Source: Adiantum capillus-veneris (taxonomy: Eukaryota; Streptophyta; Polypodiopsida; Polypodiales; Pteridaceae). From it: a DNA stretch of 64,000 bases. Location: positions 121,607,970 to 121,671,969 of the forward strand of contig CM043962.1 in assembly GCA_014529385.2 (NCBI GenBank), read 5' to 3'. The notes under the pieces are model-generated. The model was given only the letters and a program-made list of their open reading frames with translations. It searched no databases and was not told the DNA's origin. Positions 46,492 through 58,440 of the stretch are shown here, piece by piece. The position numbers and the translations under genes were made by a program. Position 1 is the stretch's first letter. Each line of letters opens with the position of its first letter.

Positions 46492-46532
<41 letters not shown>
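46492..46532. repeat. (GA)20 microsatellite in repeat B
   Basis: Followed at 46554 by ATGGCTCTCACAAGAAC, an ATG in good plant context; the open frame is short (about 30 codons, MALTRTKAPWMLRSMLPEEL) and also present in A. Confidence 0.95.
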
Positions 46533-46535
<3 letters not shown>

Positions 46536-47171
46536 TGTACAAGCTCGAAGAAGATGGCTCTCACAAGAACAAAAGCACCATGGATGTTGAGAAGCATGCT
46601 ACCCGAAGAATTAGGCACCAAGGTGCACAGAACAGTAGGACCTTAAACAGTAGGGGAGACAAGCTTTAGAGTTGAGTACATTCCACTTTCATGGGAAAGA
46701 AGAGCATTATGTCAACGAGTACATGGCTCATTCTGTGACTTTGCGGTGCAAGTTTATGGGCCGCATGTGAGGTACTTTGTGTGTGAAGCAGGTGCTTGTT
46801 GGCATGTCCCCCAAAATCAAATATCCATGCCAAGCAAAGTTTTGTTGCAGTAAGGAGGAGTTCCTCGTGGGTGAGAGTGGGTGAGAGTCAACGATTGCTA
46901 GTGACACTGATGTGCCCAAAATATGTGGTTCACTGTGTTCAAAGAGCCCCAAAGAAGAAGTCCAAAGGTACACTGGAAAACATTGAAGCCAGAGTATTAT
47001 GAGGCATCCATGTTGTAGCACCATAAGGTATACCAAGATCCTCCCATAGATTACACTGTCTCTATTGCCTACACCCATGCTTTTGTTCTAGAAAATTTCA
47101 AATCCATTAGCACAACTCAGAAGAGCCCAGCAAAGAAGAAATATTGGGAAAGAAAACCCATTGCTTGGGTT

Positions 47172-47939
47172 GTGTTCGCTAAAGAATTTGTGGCCAATGT
47201 CATAAAAAAGGGCACTCTTGCCCAAAAAGTTGACAGGTGGAGAGAGGCCAATGGGGCCACACGAGTTGCGGCCTCACCTAAACTCAATGTGAAGCTTGAA
47301 GGGAAGCATGAGGTAGAAGTAACGGCCATCGTAAGTGTGGATTTTCATGATCATATCTTGGCAGCAAAGAAAATGGTTAGCACCTTCACAGTGAGAGGGT
47401 TTAGGAGAAGAAAGAGCAACTGCAGAGAATGAATATAGAGTTGGAGGCAACAAAGGCACACATGCACAGATAGGAAGGTCTCTTGGATGGCGTAGCTATA
47501 TTTCAAAAGAAGCTAGCAGAGTCTTAGTGCCAATTGGAAGCAATAGAGTCAGTGGGTGAAACTGCAAACACGAAGGAAATCATAAGACTCCGTGCTGACA
47601 TTAAAGATGAAGGAAGTTTTACAACTTCTTGGAGCTTTTGAGTTTCTTGACTATGAGAATCATGCAACAACTTGCCAGGTTTTCTTGTGTGTTGTTGCGA
47701 AATGTTGTGCTCATATTCAAGGGGATCTAAGTACTTCCATATATTGGGTTTCTGATGTGAAGATAGAGAGGGATAGAGTGAAAGAATTGTTTGACCAGGA
47801 TGTCTGTAGGCTGGAGTTTTGCAAAGAAATACGTAAAAAGATGGGGCAAAATCATGTTTACATAATTCATCCATTTCCCCGTCCGACACGGTTACATATC
47901 AATTTTTCTCATCATCGAAGATGTTTGTGCATGAGGTAG
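47172..47939 (+). pseudogene. Unrecognised coding remnant in repeat B
   Basis: Counterpart of 34156-34773: frames at 47172-47432 and 47592-47939 read EFVANVIKKGTLAQKVDRWR, LEGKHEVEVTAIVSVDFHDH, MKEVLQLLGAFEFLDYENHA. Here it continues further (RDRVKELFDQDVCRLEFCKE, IRKKMGQNHVY). Stops and shifts are present. No family recognised. Confidence 0.45.
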
Positions 47940-48119
47940 TGGGTATTCGTATGCTCCAATGCAAACAGCCCATCTCTTATTCTTTGCACATCTACGTGGA
48001 AGTCGAGATACATGCGTGTACAGTGGCTGCAATCAATTAATTGTTGATGTTGCACGATGAATGTGCCCACCCTTAATTTCCAAGAAGTCTCTATCACTGG
48101 TGCAAAATTGGCTACATAC

Positions 48120-49340
48120 ATAGAAATCACCTTTTAATTGGTAGAAACCACCCATGGAGCATTAGAAACCATTCTAGAATTGGTGGAAGCCACCTTGGAC
48201 CTGCTAGAAATGATCCTTGGGATGAGAAACCATAAGCTTGGGATAAGTAGAAAGCACAAGCAGACTTGCTAGAAACCACAATTGCCTGCACTATAAAGCA
48301 TTGATGGAAAGAGTAAAAACCAGTGACCTGGTAGAAACTAGTCTAAGAACCTTACCAGTGCATTGTTTCAACCACTGTAATAGTAGAAATTAATAGAATG
48401 CAATTGGACATTTGTGGCGGGAGGGAGCATCTAGTGACATAAAAATCACCTTTTAACTGGTAGAAACCACCCATGGAGTGGCAAAAACCATTCTAGCATT
48501 GGTGGAATCCACATTGGACCTACTAGAAATGATCATTGGGATGATCAACCATAAGGTTGGGATAAGTAGAAAACACCAGCAGACCTGCTAGAAACCACAA
48601 TTGTACTATAAAGCAGTGAAGGAAAGGGTAAAAACCAATGACCTGGTAGAACCTAGCCTTGGAACCATACCAAGACATTATTTCTACCAGTGTAATGGTA
48701 GGAACCAATAGAAACCATTTTGGACATGGTAGAAACCTGATTACTAAACCATTATGAACTGCTTGGAAGCAAATGGAAAGTGGTGGAGACTAGATAGATA
48801 TTACCTTAACACTTGTAGAAACCTCAAGGAAACATGCCAGTAAGAAAGTAGGTGGGTTTTAAGATTCCATGGACTAGTAGAAACCATCCTGGCACTCGTG
48901 AAAGCCACCTTGGACATGCAAGAAATGATTCTTGGGATGGGTAGAAACCATATGCCTAGGATGAGTGTAAAGTCCAGGCAGATCTGCTGAAAACCATAAT
49001 TGAATGTACTTTAAACTAGTAAAGGAAAGGGTAAAAATCATTGACTTGGTAGAAACCTTTAAAAACTGCTTAAAAACTGCTAAAAAGTAGCTAGATTTTA
49101 AGATTTCTCAGTGGATACTTTGTGTGGTGGTGAAAACCGCCAATACAACGGTTGAAACCACAAATATAATGTGGAAACCACCAATATAGTGGTGGAAACC
49201 TATGGAAATTGGTAAAAAGTAGCTGGTTTTTAAGATTTCTTGGTGGGTAATTCAATCGTGGGTGGTGGACACCACCAATACAATGGTACAAACCCCCAAT
49301 GTAGTGGTGGAAACCACCAATACTATGCTAGAAACCACCA
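48120..49340 (-). repeat. Hairpin minisatellite, copy B, with ~300-bp higher-order units
   Basis: Plus strand is made of TGGTAGAAACCA-type motifs. Above that a unit of roughly 300 bp repeats three times (from about 48120, 48430 and 48860), each passing through the same wording (CACCTTGGACCTGCTAGAAA, GGGTAAAAACCA). 49110-49340 is a simpler array of about 23-bp units. Confidence 0.85.
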
Positions 49341-49525
49341 ATAAAGTGTTTCAAGTCTTATATGTATCTTGTGCAAGTGGTCTTGAAGGCTCACAAGCTG
49401 GGTCATCACTGAAGACTGTCGGCACACAGTATTGTAAGAGTTTTCATGACACCCATAGCATTCCCAAAGTGCAAGGTATGAGCCCCAGTGGCACCCCAAG
49501 CAGTCCCCCAGTGTAAGAAGAACTA

Positions 49526-50045
49526 CACTAATTGAGTGCATCATAATGGTACTACCAGTACTCCATCCTTCCTAAACCCTAGAAGTTTACAAATTTTATT
49601 ATGTACTTACTGCTGTCTTTTTGTCCATGTAGAGCCAGAAAAGAAGAGACGATGCTTGGAAACGAGAGATGCGAAGATAGTCACTAAAGAAGGAGATGCC
49701 AATGAAAGGGAGAGGCCAGATCTGGAGATTGCTGAGAAGTCATCATTGGAGGTTTGTGAGAAAGATTTGGATGTTGTCGTCGATGAGACTAGGAAGTCAA
49801 CAGAGCAAACATCATGTGTGAAGGTCTAAGAATCTCCCATTGATGTAACTCTCCAAAGCTTCTTGCCTTCTAAGAAGAAATGCACCAATCGAGTGCAACA
49901 TAGTGGTACTGCCAGTACTCCACCCTTCCAAAACCTTAGAACTTTACAAATTGCGTTATGTACTTATTGTTTTCTTTTTTGTTCATGCAGATCCAAAAAA
50001 GAAGAGACAATGCTTGGAAATGGGACACTTAAAAACATTTGCTAA
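49526..50045 (+). repeat. Duplicated exon-like block
   Basis: 49526-49690 and 49882-50045 are homologous. Each has a TACTCCA(T/C)CCTTCC segment, an intron-like T-rich stretch ending in CATGTAG or CATGCAG, then codons for E/D-P-K-K-R-(R/Q)-C-L-E. The first copy continues as a charged frame to 49829 (EIAEKSSLEVCEKDLDVVVD). Perhaps a gene fragment with a tandemly duplicated exon; protein not recognised. Confidence 0.45.
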
Positions 50046-50395
50046 AGGAGATCTCAAAGAAAGGGAGGGGTGATCTCTAAATATCCAACCTTCGACAAAT
50101 TTGGATCTTATTTGCAAAAAATTTATCAGTCCCCACTTTTTGAAATCTTTCCACATTAGCAATTTTTTCCCCAACGTTGAACCATGAAGGAACTTGGCTT
50201 CTTGCTCCCAAGTTGGAGCATTAGACTGAAAAGTCGTAATAAGACTTCTTGGCAGACACTTTGGATGATTGGCTATTTCTATGGTTACAATCAAAGGACC
50301 ATAAAGCGTATACAGTTGAATACGTGTTTGATATCGGCAAGGATGCATTTTTTATGCAGTCATAAGCCAACTGGCATCTAGCTAGAGAAGAAACG

Positions 50396-50617
50396 ATGAT
50401 GCCCAATGGAGGGAAGCGAGTTGGAAGCAACAAATGGACGTCGAGCCTAGAAACTGAGAGGCATGAGAAGGAATGTCTAGAGAGGGAAAGAGTGGAGAGG
50501 GAAATATTAGAGCGTTTGAGGTGGAAGGAGGAAGCAGAGGTTCAAAAAAAAGAGAAACCAAAGATCAATTACAAACGCCCATGGCAAAGTAAACAATCAA
50601 AGCCCCAACAGAAATAA
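50396..50617 (+). pseudogene. Charged 73-codon ORF
   Basis: Mostly Glu, Arg and Lys (ECLERERVEREILERLRWKE), a predicted helix or coiled coil, ending in a basic tail. It follows the duplicated exon block and may be its last exon. Not recognised. Confidence 0.35.
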
Positions 50618-50794
50618 AAAACCGCACCCTAGCAAAAAAAACATGTTGTAAACTCAACTAATTAATAAATGTAATGATGGAATCATTATTTTAATATACA
50701 AAATTTTATATCATTGTTGTGATGTTTTTGAGAGAAAATTTGTGTAGCTTACTAGCAGGTTTGCTGCTTTCTTTCTTTTGTAGGTATTTTGGCA

Positions 50795-51300
50795 TAGAAA
50801 TCACCTTTTTATTGGTAGAAATCAGTCACACTGGAGTGGTAGAAACTATTATGGCCTTAGTTCAAGCCACCTTGGACCTGCTAGAAATGATCCTTGGGAT
50901 GAGAAACCATAATCTTGGGATAAGTAGAAAGCACAAGCAGACCTACTAGAGACCACAATAGCTGAGTGGTATAAAAAGGGTAAAAACCATTGACCTGGTA
51001 GGAACTAGTCTAGGAACCATACCTGGACATTGTTTCTACCACTGCAATGGTAGGAACCAATAGAAACCATTTTGGACATAGTAGAAATCTAATTGGTGTG
51101 GAAGAAACCATTATGAACTGGTTGAAAGCAAATGGAAAGGGTGAAGACCATTGACTTGGTAGAAACTAGTTTAGGCACCATACCATAGCATTTTGGACAT
51201 GGTAAAAACCTAATTGCTATCAGCCATCATGGTAGGAAGCAATAGAAACCATTTTGGACATTGTAGAAACCAATTGAAACCTATAGAAAGTGTGCCAGAA
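50795..51300 (-). repeat. Hairpin minisatellite, third location
   Basis: Same orientation and wording as the 48120 block (GGACCTGCTAGAAATGATCC and surrounding), showing the ~300-bp unit also occurs outside A and B. Confidence 0.85.
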
Positions 51301-51539
51301 CGATGAAGGAACTTGGCTTCTTGCTCCTAAGTACGTCACACATAAGAGGTGAGAGAAGAAGGGGGAGGGTCCGAAGAAGAAATATCATATATGTCTGAGA
51401 AACAGTGAGATGGTTTGAGGAGAGAAGAGACGACAGCCAAATTTAGTACATTCTTATGAATAGATTTGAATACATTTTCCATATTTTTCAACACTCATCC
51501 TCCTCAACATCCACTATATTGTGTAGCTCGAGATCTATC

Positions 51540-52335
51540 GGCATGTTGTTATATACCGCCTCATAAACTTCTAATGACATTCTATATAGAATATTGCAGC
51601 TCTCCACTTCTTCCATGGGAATTTTGAAGGCTCTCACAAGATGTGAGTACAAAAGAGCAGGTCACTTTTGCTGGAGAAGGGTGTACATTCTTCCATCAAC
51701 TACTCCATAGAACATGCCCATTACAAAATAGGACCCCCTATCAATAGTGTTTCCCCATCTATCTTGCATGTGCCTTTTGGCCCTCTACTTTGACTCAATG
51801 CACCTGAGAACGTAAAATTCAACACCTTCATCATTGTCTGGTTCTGCATTGATTGAAAATTTGTCTCCGATTGTGAGAGCATCGCTCAAAGAATCATGAT
51901 GGTTGCATCCTCTTCAATCATCACTAGCTAATGCATTATTGAGGACAATAATGTGATACAGTCAGATTCTTCCAACATAAGCCTTGTTTGTGCATCTTCT
52001 CCAAGACTCCTGCAAAAGAACCAAGTGCAGAAGCATGCCAGCCGCCTAAACCTAAGTGCTCGAGCATTATGAGAATTGTATCTGTTAACACTATGAATGG
52101 AACGAGATTGAGGAATAGCTTCACAATCGCACCCGATGTTATGGTCTACATCCCCTTCTTTGATCTCCCAAAAAACCTTGCCTTCTCCATTTGAAATTGA
52201 GTAATTGATCCTTAGAAAGGTCACGACATCTCTTACACATTTCATAGGTACACCATCTACCTTCAGTTTCTCCTGTGTCAACGCTCTCTTAATAATTGCA
52301 GTTGCTCCATCATGTTCTCCCTTACCACAACCCAA
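51540..52335 (-). pseudogene. Transposon-like protein remnant with G-K-G-E-H-D-G motif
   Basis: Minus strand: GCGKGEHDGATAIIKRAL, KVDGVPMKCVRDVVTFLR, LACFCTWFF, then after a frameshift near 51920 ALTIGDKFSINAEPDNDEG, VEFYVLRCIESK, GNTIDRGSYFVMGMFYG, PALLYSHLVRAFKIP. The second part has stops at 51916-51914, 51787-51785 and 51664-51662, each consistent with a former Trp codon. From memory the GKGxHDGxGxxxKR pattern recurs in uncharacterised transposon proteins of plants and animals; I cannot verify the family here. Confidence 0.45.
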
Positions 52336-52339
52336 TGAT

Positions 52340-53560
52340 ACTTTGGTGCCATCCCTTGTTCTTTAAACCATTTGTGATGTAGCAATAAGCAATGTTGATA
52401 TTTTTAGATAGTTTAAACATATTTATCTAAATAGATTAAGTTTTGATCAGAAGGCCATTAGCCCTTCTGATCCAAGTGTATTACCCAATCATTTAACCCA
52501 GAGAAGTTAATATATGAAGTATTTTCGCCAAACTATTATGAGTTTACAATTTACATGTTTATACATGAAATGGAAAATCAAGAGATGTGTCAAAGTCATA
52601 ATCTCTTAACTAATTAGTGCTAGCAAGATATTTTATGAACCTAGGTGCTCAATAACCACAAAAATGGAGATTTTTTGCTAAATAATTGCAACCAATCCCA
52701 AAAGTAGGGCCTTAAGACTGTAGTAGAAACCTCAAAAAAAATCTCATTCACATTAGATGAGTAGATTCCAATATCAACAATGTAAGTGATCCTCGATTTT
52801 TTATATGCAAAACAACATTATCAACATGATTTCAAATTATTCCAATGTCCCCTAAGTGTAAGTCCGGTACCACTAATCCCATTAAAGAATTTTCATTGTT
52901 TTATCACAGAAAAACCAAGTATGAAAGTTTAAAAGCTCATTATTTACCAAGTAGTCCGAGCCAGCGAACTGTCAATATTACCTAAGAACCACTAAAATTT
53001 TCCACTAATCCAAACCAATGAGAAGCACTAATCCAAACCAATTTTCAGCTAATCCAAACCAACGAAAGGTTTCCCATGGTTCTACACACCCAAATGTCCA
53101 AACCAAGTATATTAAATCAACTAAGTATGCCCAAGTATTGCTAGGTCTTCATAATATAGCTCTACTAGTGTCATTAAAGGGACACAAAACCAAAAGTAAA
53201 GGATCAGTACTCCTATAAATACCAGATCCATGAAGGCATCAAGAGCTAGCAATGATTTCAATCAACAAGAGCCAGAATTCTTTACTAATATCAGTTTTAT
53301 TGTCTAGGATCAGTCATTCAAGGCTATCAGCTGAATCAGCAACATAGAGGGGTAGCTAACATCAAATTACGATTAGAGTGTAAGTATCATAAACAGCAGC
53401 ATGGAAAGTTATAGCCATGCAATGATCTTTAATCATCATCAGATTTTAAACCAATTACCAACTTATACAAGTTATGTCTGAGGGAACCCAACTATATATA
53501 TGTTGTTAAGTATCGAGCATGATTTACCCTTTGTAACTTTTAATCTAAAAAACGCACATT
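52340..53560. other. No recognised feature
   Basis: AT-rich spacer; short frames only (53018-53218 is Asn/Ser-rich and not convincing). Confidence 0.5.
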
Positions 53561-54108
53561 TGTAAGGACCCCATTATGAGGACAAGCCATCGTGCGTAAC
53601 AAAAATCACTCGCCACAAAACAAACAAAATTCACGCCATCAGAATATTCCTTTTTCGACGAAATACTATGATCGGACGGCAATCGGAAATTGGTCAGAAA
53701 ATGGTCGATTGGTTGGACAGAAGTCAATGGCTAGTGGCCGAATTCAATGATCGGTGGCCAATTTCTAGGCGGACTTGTCTTCTCAAGGGCGGCCACACAT
53801 GGGTGCATTGGAGAGTCCAACTTGGACTTGTCTACACAAGGGCGTCTACACACGGTTGTCTCTCATGAGAGAGGGCAACCCTTTTGGCCTATAAAAGGAA
53901 GCTTCTTCTATACACAAAATGCATTGTAGTGCATTGTGAAGTTGTTGAAACAAGGTGTATGTGAGGTGGTGAGAATCAAGCAAAGCGGGAGTTCCATTAA
54001 GGGTATAATCTCTTTGTAACCTACTTCTAGTTTCAAGTACGAAATCCATTGAGTAGCTTCTTTCTCGTGGACATAGCCCAAATTGGGTTAGCCATGTATA
54101 TCGTGTGT

Positions 54109-54182
<74 letters not shown>

Positions 54183-54267
54183 CTATAATCTCTCATGTGT
54201 GAAAATTATCTCTCTCCATTAAGTAAACAACTCTAATATCTACTTAGCTACGCCCAATTTCCTAACA
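53561..54267 (+). mobile_element. Solo LTR of a Ty1/copia element
   Basis: Begins TGTAAGGACC and ends CCTAACA (TG...CA with short inverted ends). Contains a TATA box CCTATAAAAGG near 53888 and the typical copia U5 wording: GAAATCCATTGAGTAGCTTC, CTCGTGGACATAGCCCAAAT, ATCGTGTGTGGTCTCTC. No primer site, polypurine tract or coding region is adjacent. The flanking 5-mers (ACATT and TATGC) do not match, so no target-site duplication is visible. Confidence 0.75.
54110..54179. repeat. (CT)n in the solo LTR U5
   Basis: About 34 CT units, an expansion of the CTCTCTC that closes many copia LTRs. Confidence 0.97.
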
Positions 54268-56295
54268 TATGCTTGGCCCTTCATATCAGCAATTTGGCCA
54301 AAAAATAACTCAAAAATTCTCACAAGGCAACCAATTATGCCAACAGTCTTTCTTGTTGTGAAGCATTCATGAAAGGTTATGTATACACGAAAAGAAAGAG
54401 AAACTTTACCCTTGCCACATCAGCAAGCAACTTCCTCCGAACCTTATTGTAGGTCAAAGAGGATTAAAGAACTAAGCAACAGATAGTTCCTTGCAATCGA
54501 GGGGGGTCCTACAATATATTACAACACTACAGGATGGAAGCAAGGATGCTATCAAGCACTATGCAGCAACGCAGATGGTATTAACAAATTGATCTACCAA
54601 AGTACCATCATTGTGGTTTAGTGGAGGAATTTTTAATACTAATTTACATCATAGTTCCCATGAGTCTCAGACGAACAACAAATTAATTCGAACAGCCAAA
54701 ACCACTATCGAGACTGCACCATAATAGATTAAGCCAAATGTTTGGTTTTATAAACAGGCCAGAGGTTTAAAATTGTTGTTATATTAGCCAGGACAACTGT
54801 CATTAGAGAACAATACGACAAAGGAACTGTGCTAAGCATGTTGATTGCATATTCATTAAAAACAACAGATCAGACCACGTCAAAAAGAGTAACTAATATT
54901 CGGTTATGCATTTAACTACAAAAAAGCCACAAGCGGTTCCAAAACCTGAAAGAACCAATAGTTTGGCTTCAATCAATATGGAAAATGGCTACATATCAGA
55001 TGTTTAATTATTGGGGGAGATCTTTTAAAAAAATGTTAACAATATATCAGATCAAATCATAGTAACTAAAGTTAAAAAGTCATCAATACAAATTGCTTTC
55101 GGCATCAACTAGTCCACACAGCAGAGACCATCATCCTCCCCCTAGTTGCAACAAAAATTGTAGAGACCATGATCATCCCCCAATTGCAACAGTTTAAACA
55201 TACAGAGAAGCCACCATCATCAACCCACATGTTGCAATAATTTAAACACATAGAGAGGCCACCATTTCATATTCGAAAAGTTTTCATGCAAAAAAACAAT
55301 CAAGGCTAAGTGAGGCTAATACAGCCAAAGTCAACTGTTTAAAGAAACCACTACAGGAGGTGCGACACCAACTTGTCAAGCCTTCAGTTTCCTGACCAGA
55401 TCATATTGTAGGTCAGCAAGCAAAATCAGTGACCATCTCTCATAACATGAAAGAGTAATACAATTATTCAGGTGAGGGGAAAACCACCCTCACCTATTTT
55501 TAAAGGTGCAAGCTAAGTCAGTTGACCATCATAACCTCAAAGTTTCCACATCATTCATTAAGAAAATCCAGAGGCAATCAAATGTAGCAAGGGCCAACGC
55601 CTCATAACAAGGTCCATATTCAAAACGTTGCATGGGTGAGAGAAAGAGCTGGAGTGCACGTTAATGCGAGGGCTAGGGAGAGAGAGGGGGGGGAATATCA
55701 GTAGGACAAAAGATTTGCAAATCTGGTCATCGAGCATAGTAAAGCAGCACACAACGTTACAAGTACTAGAAAATGGCATGATGCAGCAGGTACTTTTAAA
55801 TCCCACTGAAAGAGTCCCACCCCAAATTACTAATCCAAATAAGGTAAGCTCCCATAGCTTTGATTAGAACAAGTAACAGGGTAAGTCCCACATCCCAGAC
55901 TAATTTTCCATCCCGGGGTCCATGATTAGTGTGAGGTCCCACCGAACATAAGAATATACATAAATAATTGAGAGCATTCAATTGAGGAATATACAAGGTA
56001 TGAACTTGAGGCATATTTTTAACTAAGCCATCCCATTATGGCAAGAGAATATAGAAAGAGTTCGGACCCAAGGGACTAGTAAATTTGTATACTCATTAGC
56101 TTCATTATGCCTCAAAAAAATACCAAATTTTTACAAAGATACAGGCTCAAGGTAGCCCCCCAAAAGACAAAATAACCATTAGCTATACCAGAAGCTCCGA
56201 CGTAAGTGTGTGCGGCTTCGGTGAAGAAATCATAGCCATCAATCATGTCAAAGGTTTAAAGGAGAACCCCCCAGTATAGAATTATATCAGGCGAC
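54268..56295. other. No gene recognised; small degenerate repeat at 55120-55265
   Basis: Mostly AT-rich. At 55120-55265 a 50-60-bp unit (ACCATCATC...CCAATTGCAACA...TTTAAACA) is repeated about three times. Confidence 0.5.
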
Positions 56296-56296
56296 A

Positions 56297-56328
<32 letters not shown>

Positions 56329-56375
56329 CGTGTGCATGCGTGCGTGTGCGTGTGCGTGTGTGTGTGTGTGTGTGA
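56296..56375. repeat. (GT)n tract with GC interruptions
   Basis: GT repeats broken by GCGCGCGTGTGCG-type variants, an alternating purine-pyrimidine tract over 75 bp. Confidence 0.95.
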
Positions 56376-56792
56376 TTCTTTCCTTTTATGTGTGCATAAC
56401 TTATCCATGGAAAAAAACCGAAACCCCTTCTTGTGCGAGGATATACACTAGAAATGCTCCAACATGCAACACATAAGAGACCCAAGGCACTGCTTAGGTG
56501 AGGACAAAAGCGGTAAATAGACTCGTACATAAGCCATCATAATGCATTGGACAATTTTGAGACGCACATGCAATGGCCAGGTTCATAATTTCTAATAGCT
56601 TAGCTTTAATTGCAATATTTGGAGTACCCAATCTAGTTTTTGTGTCGCGAACACATTCCAGCCTATCAAATATCCTAGATGATGGTACTATGAGTCGAGG
56701 AGGAACATTCTCCCATGGCCACAGAAGCTTGTGCCAATCAAATTCATACAGAGGAAGTAACTTGAATTTACGAAAGTTGACCTGTAGTTAGG

Positions 56793-57505
56793 CTACCAAA
56801 CCAAATAAATGCACGACTTGCATAATCTATTGTACATCCTTCTTATGGTTCTGGGCAAGAATAGAGACTCATCAACATAGACCATGCAAATGGCCAGAGG
56901 AAGTGGGGGCCTCAAGATGCAACAACAAGGGGTGAGAAGCAATTGCATAAAGTAAAGCACTAAGGGGACACCCTTGTCTAACTGACGTCCCAAAGCCCAA
57001 GGGCTTGTGAGAGAACCACACGGAAACCTACAAAGAAAACCTACAAAAGTGCTCTGAGCATACAAAAGAAAGACCACTTGTAAAATTTTCGACCCAAATC
57101 CTATCCTATGCAATGCTTCTGCAATGCAATCCCAAAACACAGTATCCATGTCAACTTGCATGACCACTACATTTTGCTCAGTCCATTTTGCATAGTCCAT
57201 GCCAATGATGACATTGTCGACGAGACATGAAACCATACTGGAATTGATGAAGTCTAATTTAGGTAACTTAAATGCGATTGACTATCATTTTGGAACTCAA
57301 GTTGTAGACCACCGGCATAAGAGTGATGGACCGCCAGTGGAGAAAACTACTCACAGAAATTGTACTTAGGCAATGGCTTGAGCAACCCTTCCTTCCAAGA
57401 AAGAGGGACATCCTGCTTCTCCCATGCCATATTCATCATTGCCAGTATTGGTTGCTTAAGATGGTCCCAAAGGACACGAAGAATTTGATAGTTCTCCAAG
57501 ACTCT
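56793..57505 (-). pseudogene. LINE reverse transcriptase, inverted 5' part
   Basis: Minus strand: WEKQDVPLSWKEGLLKPLPK, then in another frame WRSITLMPVVYNLSSKMIV, then NVVVMQVDMDTVFWDCIAEA, LHRIGFGSKI and MVYVDESLF. These follow the order of non-LTR RT motifs; the catalytic box is YVDE instead of YxDD. Stops and shifts interrupt it. It abuts the zf-RVT part on the opposite strand. Confidence 0.75.
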
Positions 57506-57506
57506 A

Positions 57507-57990
57507 TTGTGGTGGCAAAGAACGCTGCATCGCATTTGGAAGAATGATCTACCTCTCAAAGAGCACATTTTCTTATGTCAATGCATGGTAGGTGCTCCAC
57601 CGGTTGGTACTTTGTTGCATGTGCCACATATCACCTCCTCTCGTTGTGTCCGATGTCATGGGGTTGACGAGACTAACGCATTTGCTTTGGGATTGCCACT
57701 GCTCCGAAAATTTCATCAAGCAAGTGTCCTCTGCTCTGCGCCCTTTGTTCCCCTCCAAAGTCTTTCACAGACGGTTTAAGATTTTGGAGTCCTCCAACAG
57801 CCACAATCTTTGTTTGAGGTCTTCTTCAATTGGGTCAGATTTTGGGTTATTAGGACCATATGGCACCAACGTAACTCTCAGAAGTTTCATGCCATGCAAA
57901 AGACCCTTTTCCTTCCTTCAATTTTTTTCGTGGACAAGCACTACACGTTGCTCATGATGTGGGAAGAAACCTTTCTCTTGAAGCTTATAG
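57507..57990 (+). pseudogene. LINE zf-RVT C-terminal region, sense part
   Basis: Plus strand: LHRIWKNDLPLKEHIFLCQC, VGTLLHVPHITSSRCVRCHG, then in the next frame LTHLLWDCHCSENFIKQVSS. The C-x2-C...C-x-C pattern and IWK...P opening are those of the zf-RVT domain downstream of RT in plant LINEs. One frameshift near 57690. Together with 56793-57505 it forms a 5'-inverted insertion. Confidence 0.7.
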
Positions 57991-58100
57991 GTTTCCTAGT
58001 TTCCAAAGCCTCATGGTGCTTCATCTTTAGTACCTCTAATTTATAGTGGGTTTTCCTCAATTTGAGGTTTCCCACTTGTAAATTCAATCAAGATTTACCA

Positions 58101-58160
<60 letters not shown>

Positions 58161-58440
58161 AGAATAATTGTGAAAAGGTGCATCCCCCTTTCCATAAGTG
58201 AGGGGATCTCCTTGTGTTGAGAAACAGGTTTGGGCTTCCAATATTGAAAGGGAATTCAATTTTGAGAAGGCACATTAGAGATTCAGATGTACATTACCAA
58301 GCATCAATGCTGATGTTTGTTTGCTCATACTGCTCAAATAGCATAAGAAATTGTAAGGTTTGGGATACCATCACAAGTTTATAGAAGAGTATTGTTTTGT
58401 GAATGGAAACTGTAAAGCACACGACTATCCAAGAGGTAAT
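57991..58440. other. LINE 3' region and (GT)n
   Basis: A (GT)24 tract at 58109-58157 follows a short A-rich stretch; nothing else supported. Confidence 0.5.

Larger units (their letters stand above)
46226..49455 (-). repeat. 3.3-kb inverted repeat, copy B
   Basis: Reverse complement of copy A; begins GAACCATAGAGGAGAG and ends near GAGTTTTCATGACACC. Differences are mainly substitutions and simple-repeat length. Confidence 0.85.

Noticed and set aside
48120-49340. CRISPR-like array
   Set aside because: Units are degenerate, spacing is irregular, there are no unique spacers of constant length, and the context is plant nuclear DNA.
53018-53218. Asn/Ser-rich plus-strand ORF
   Set aside because: No motif and repeat-like wording (AATCCAAACCAA); not convincing as a gene.
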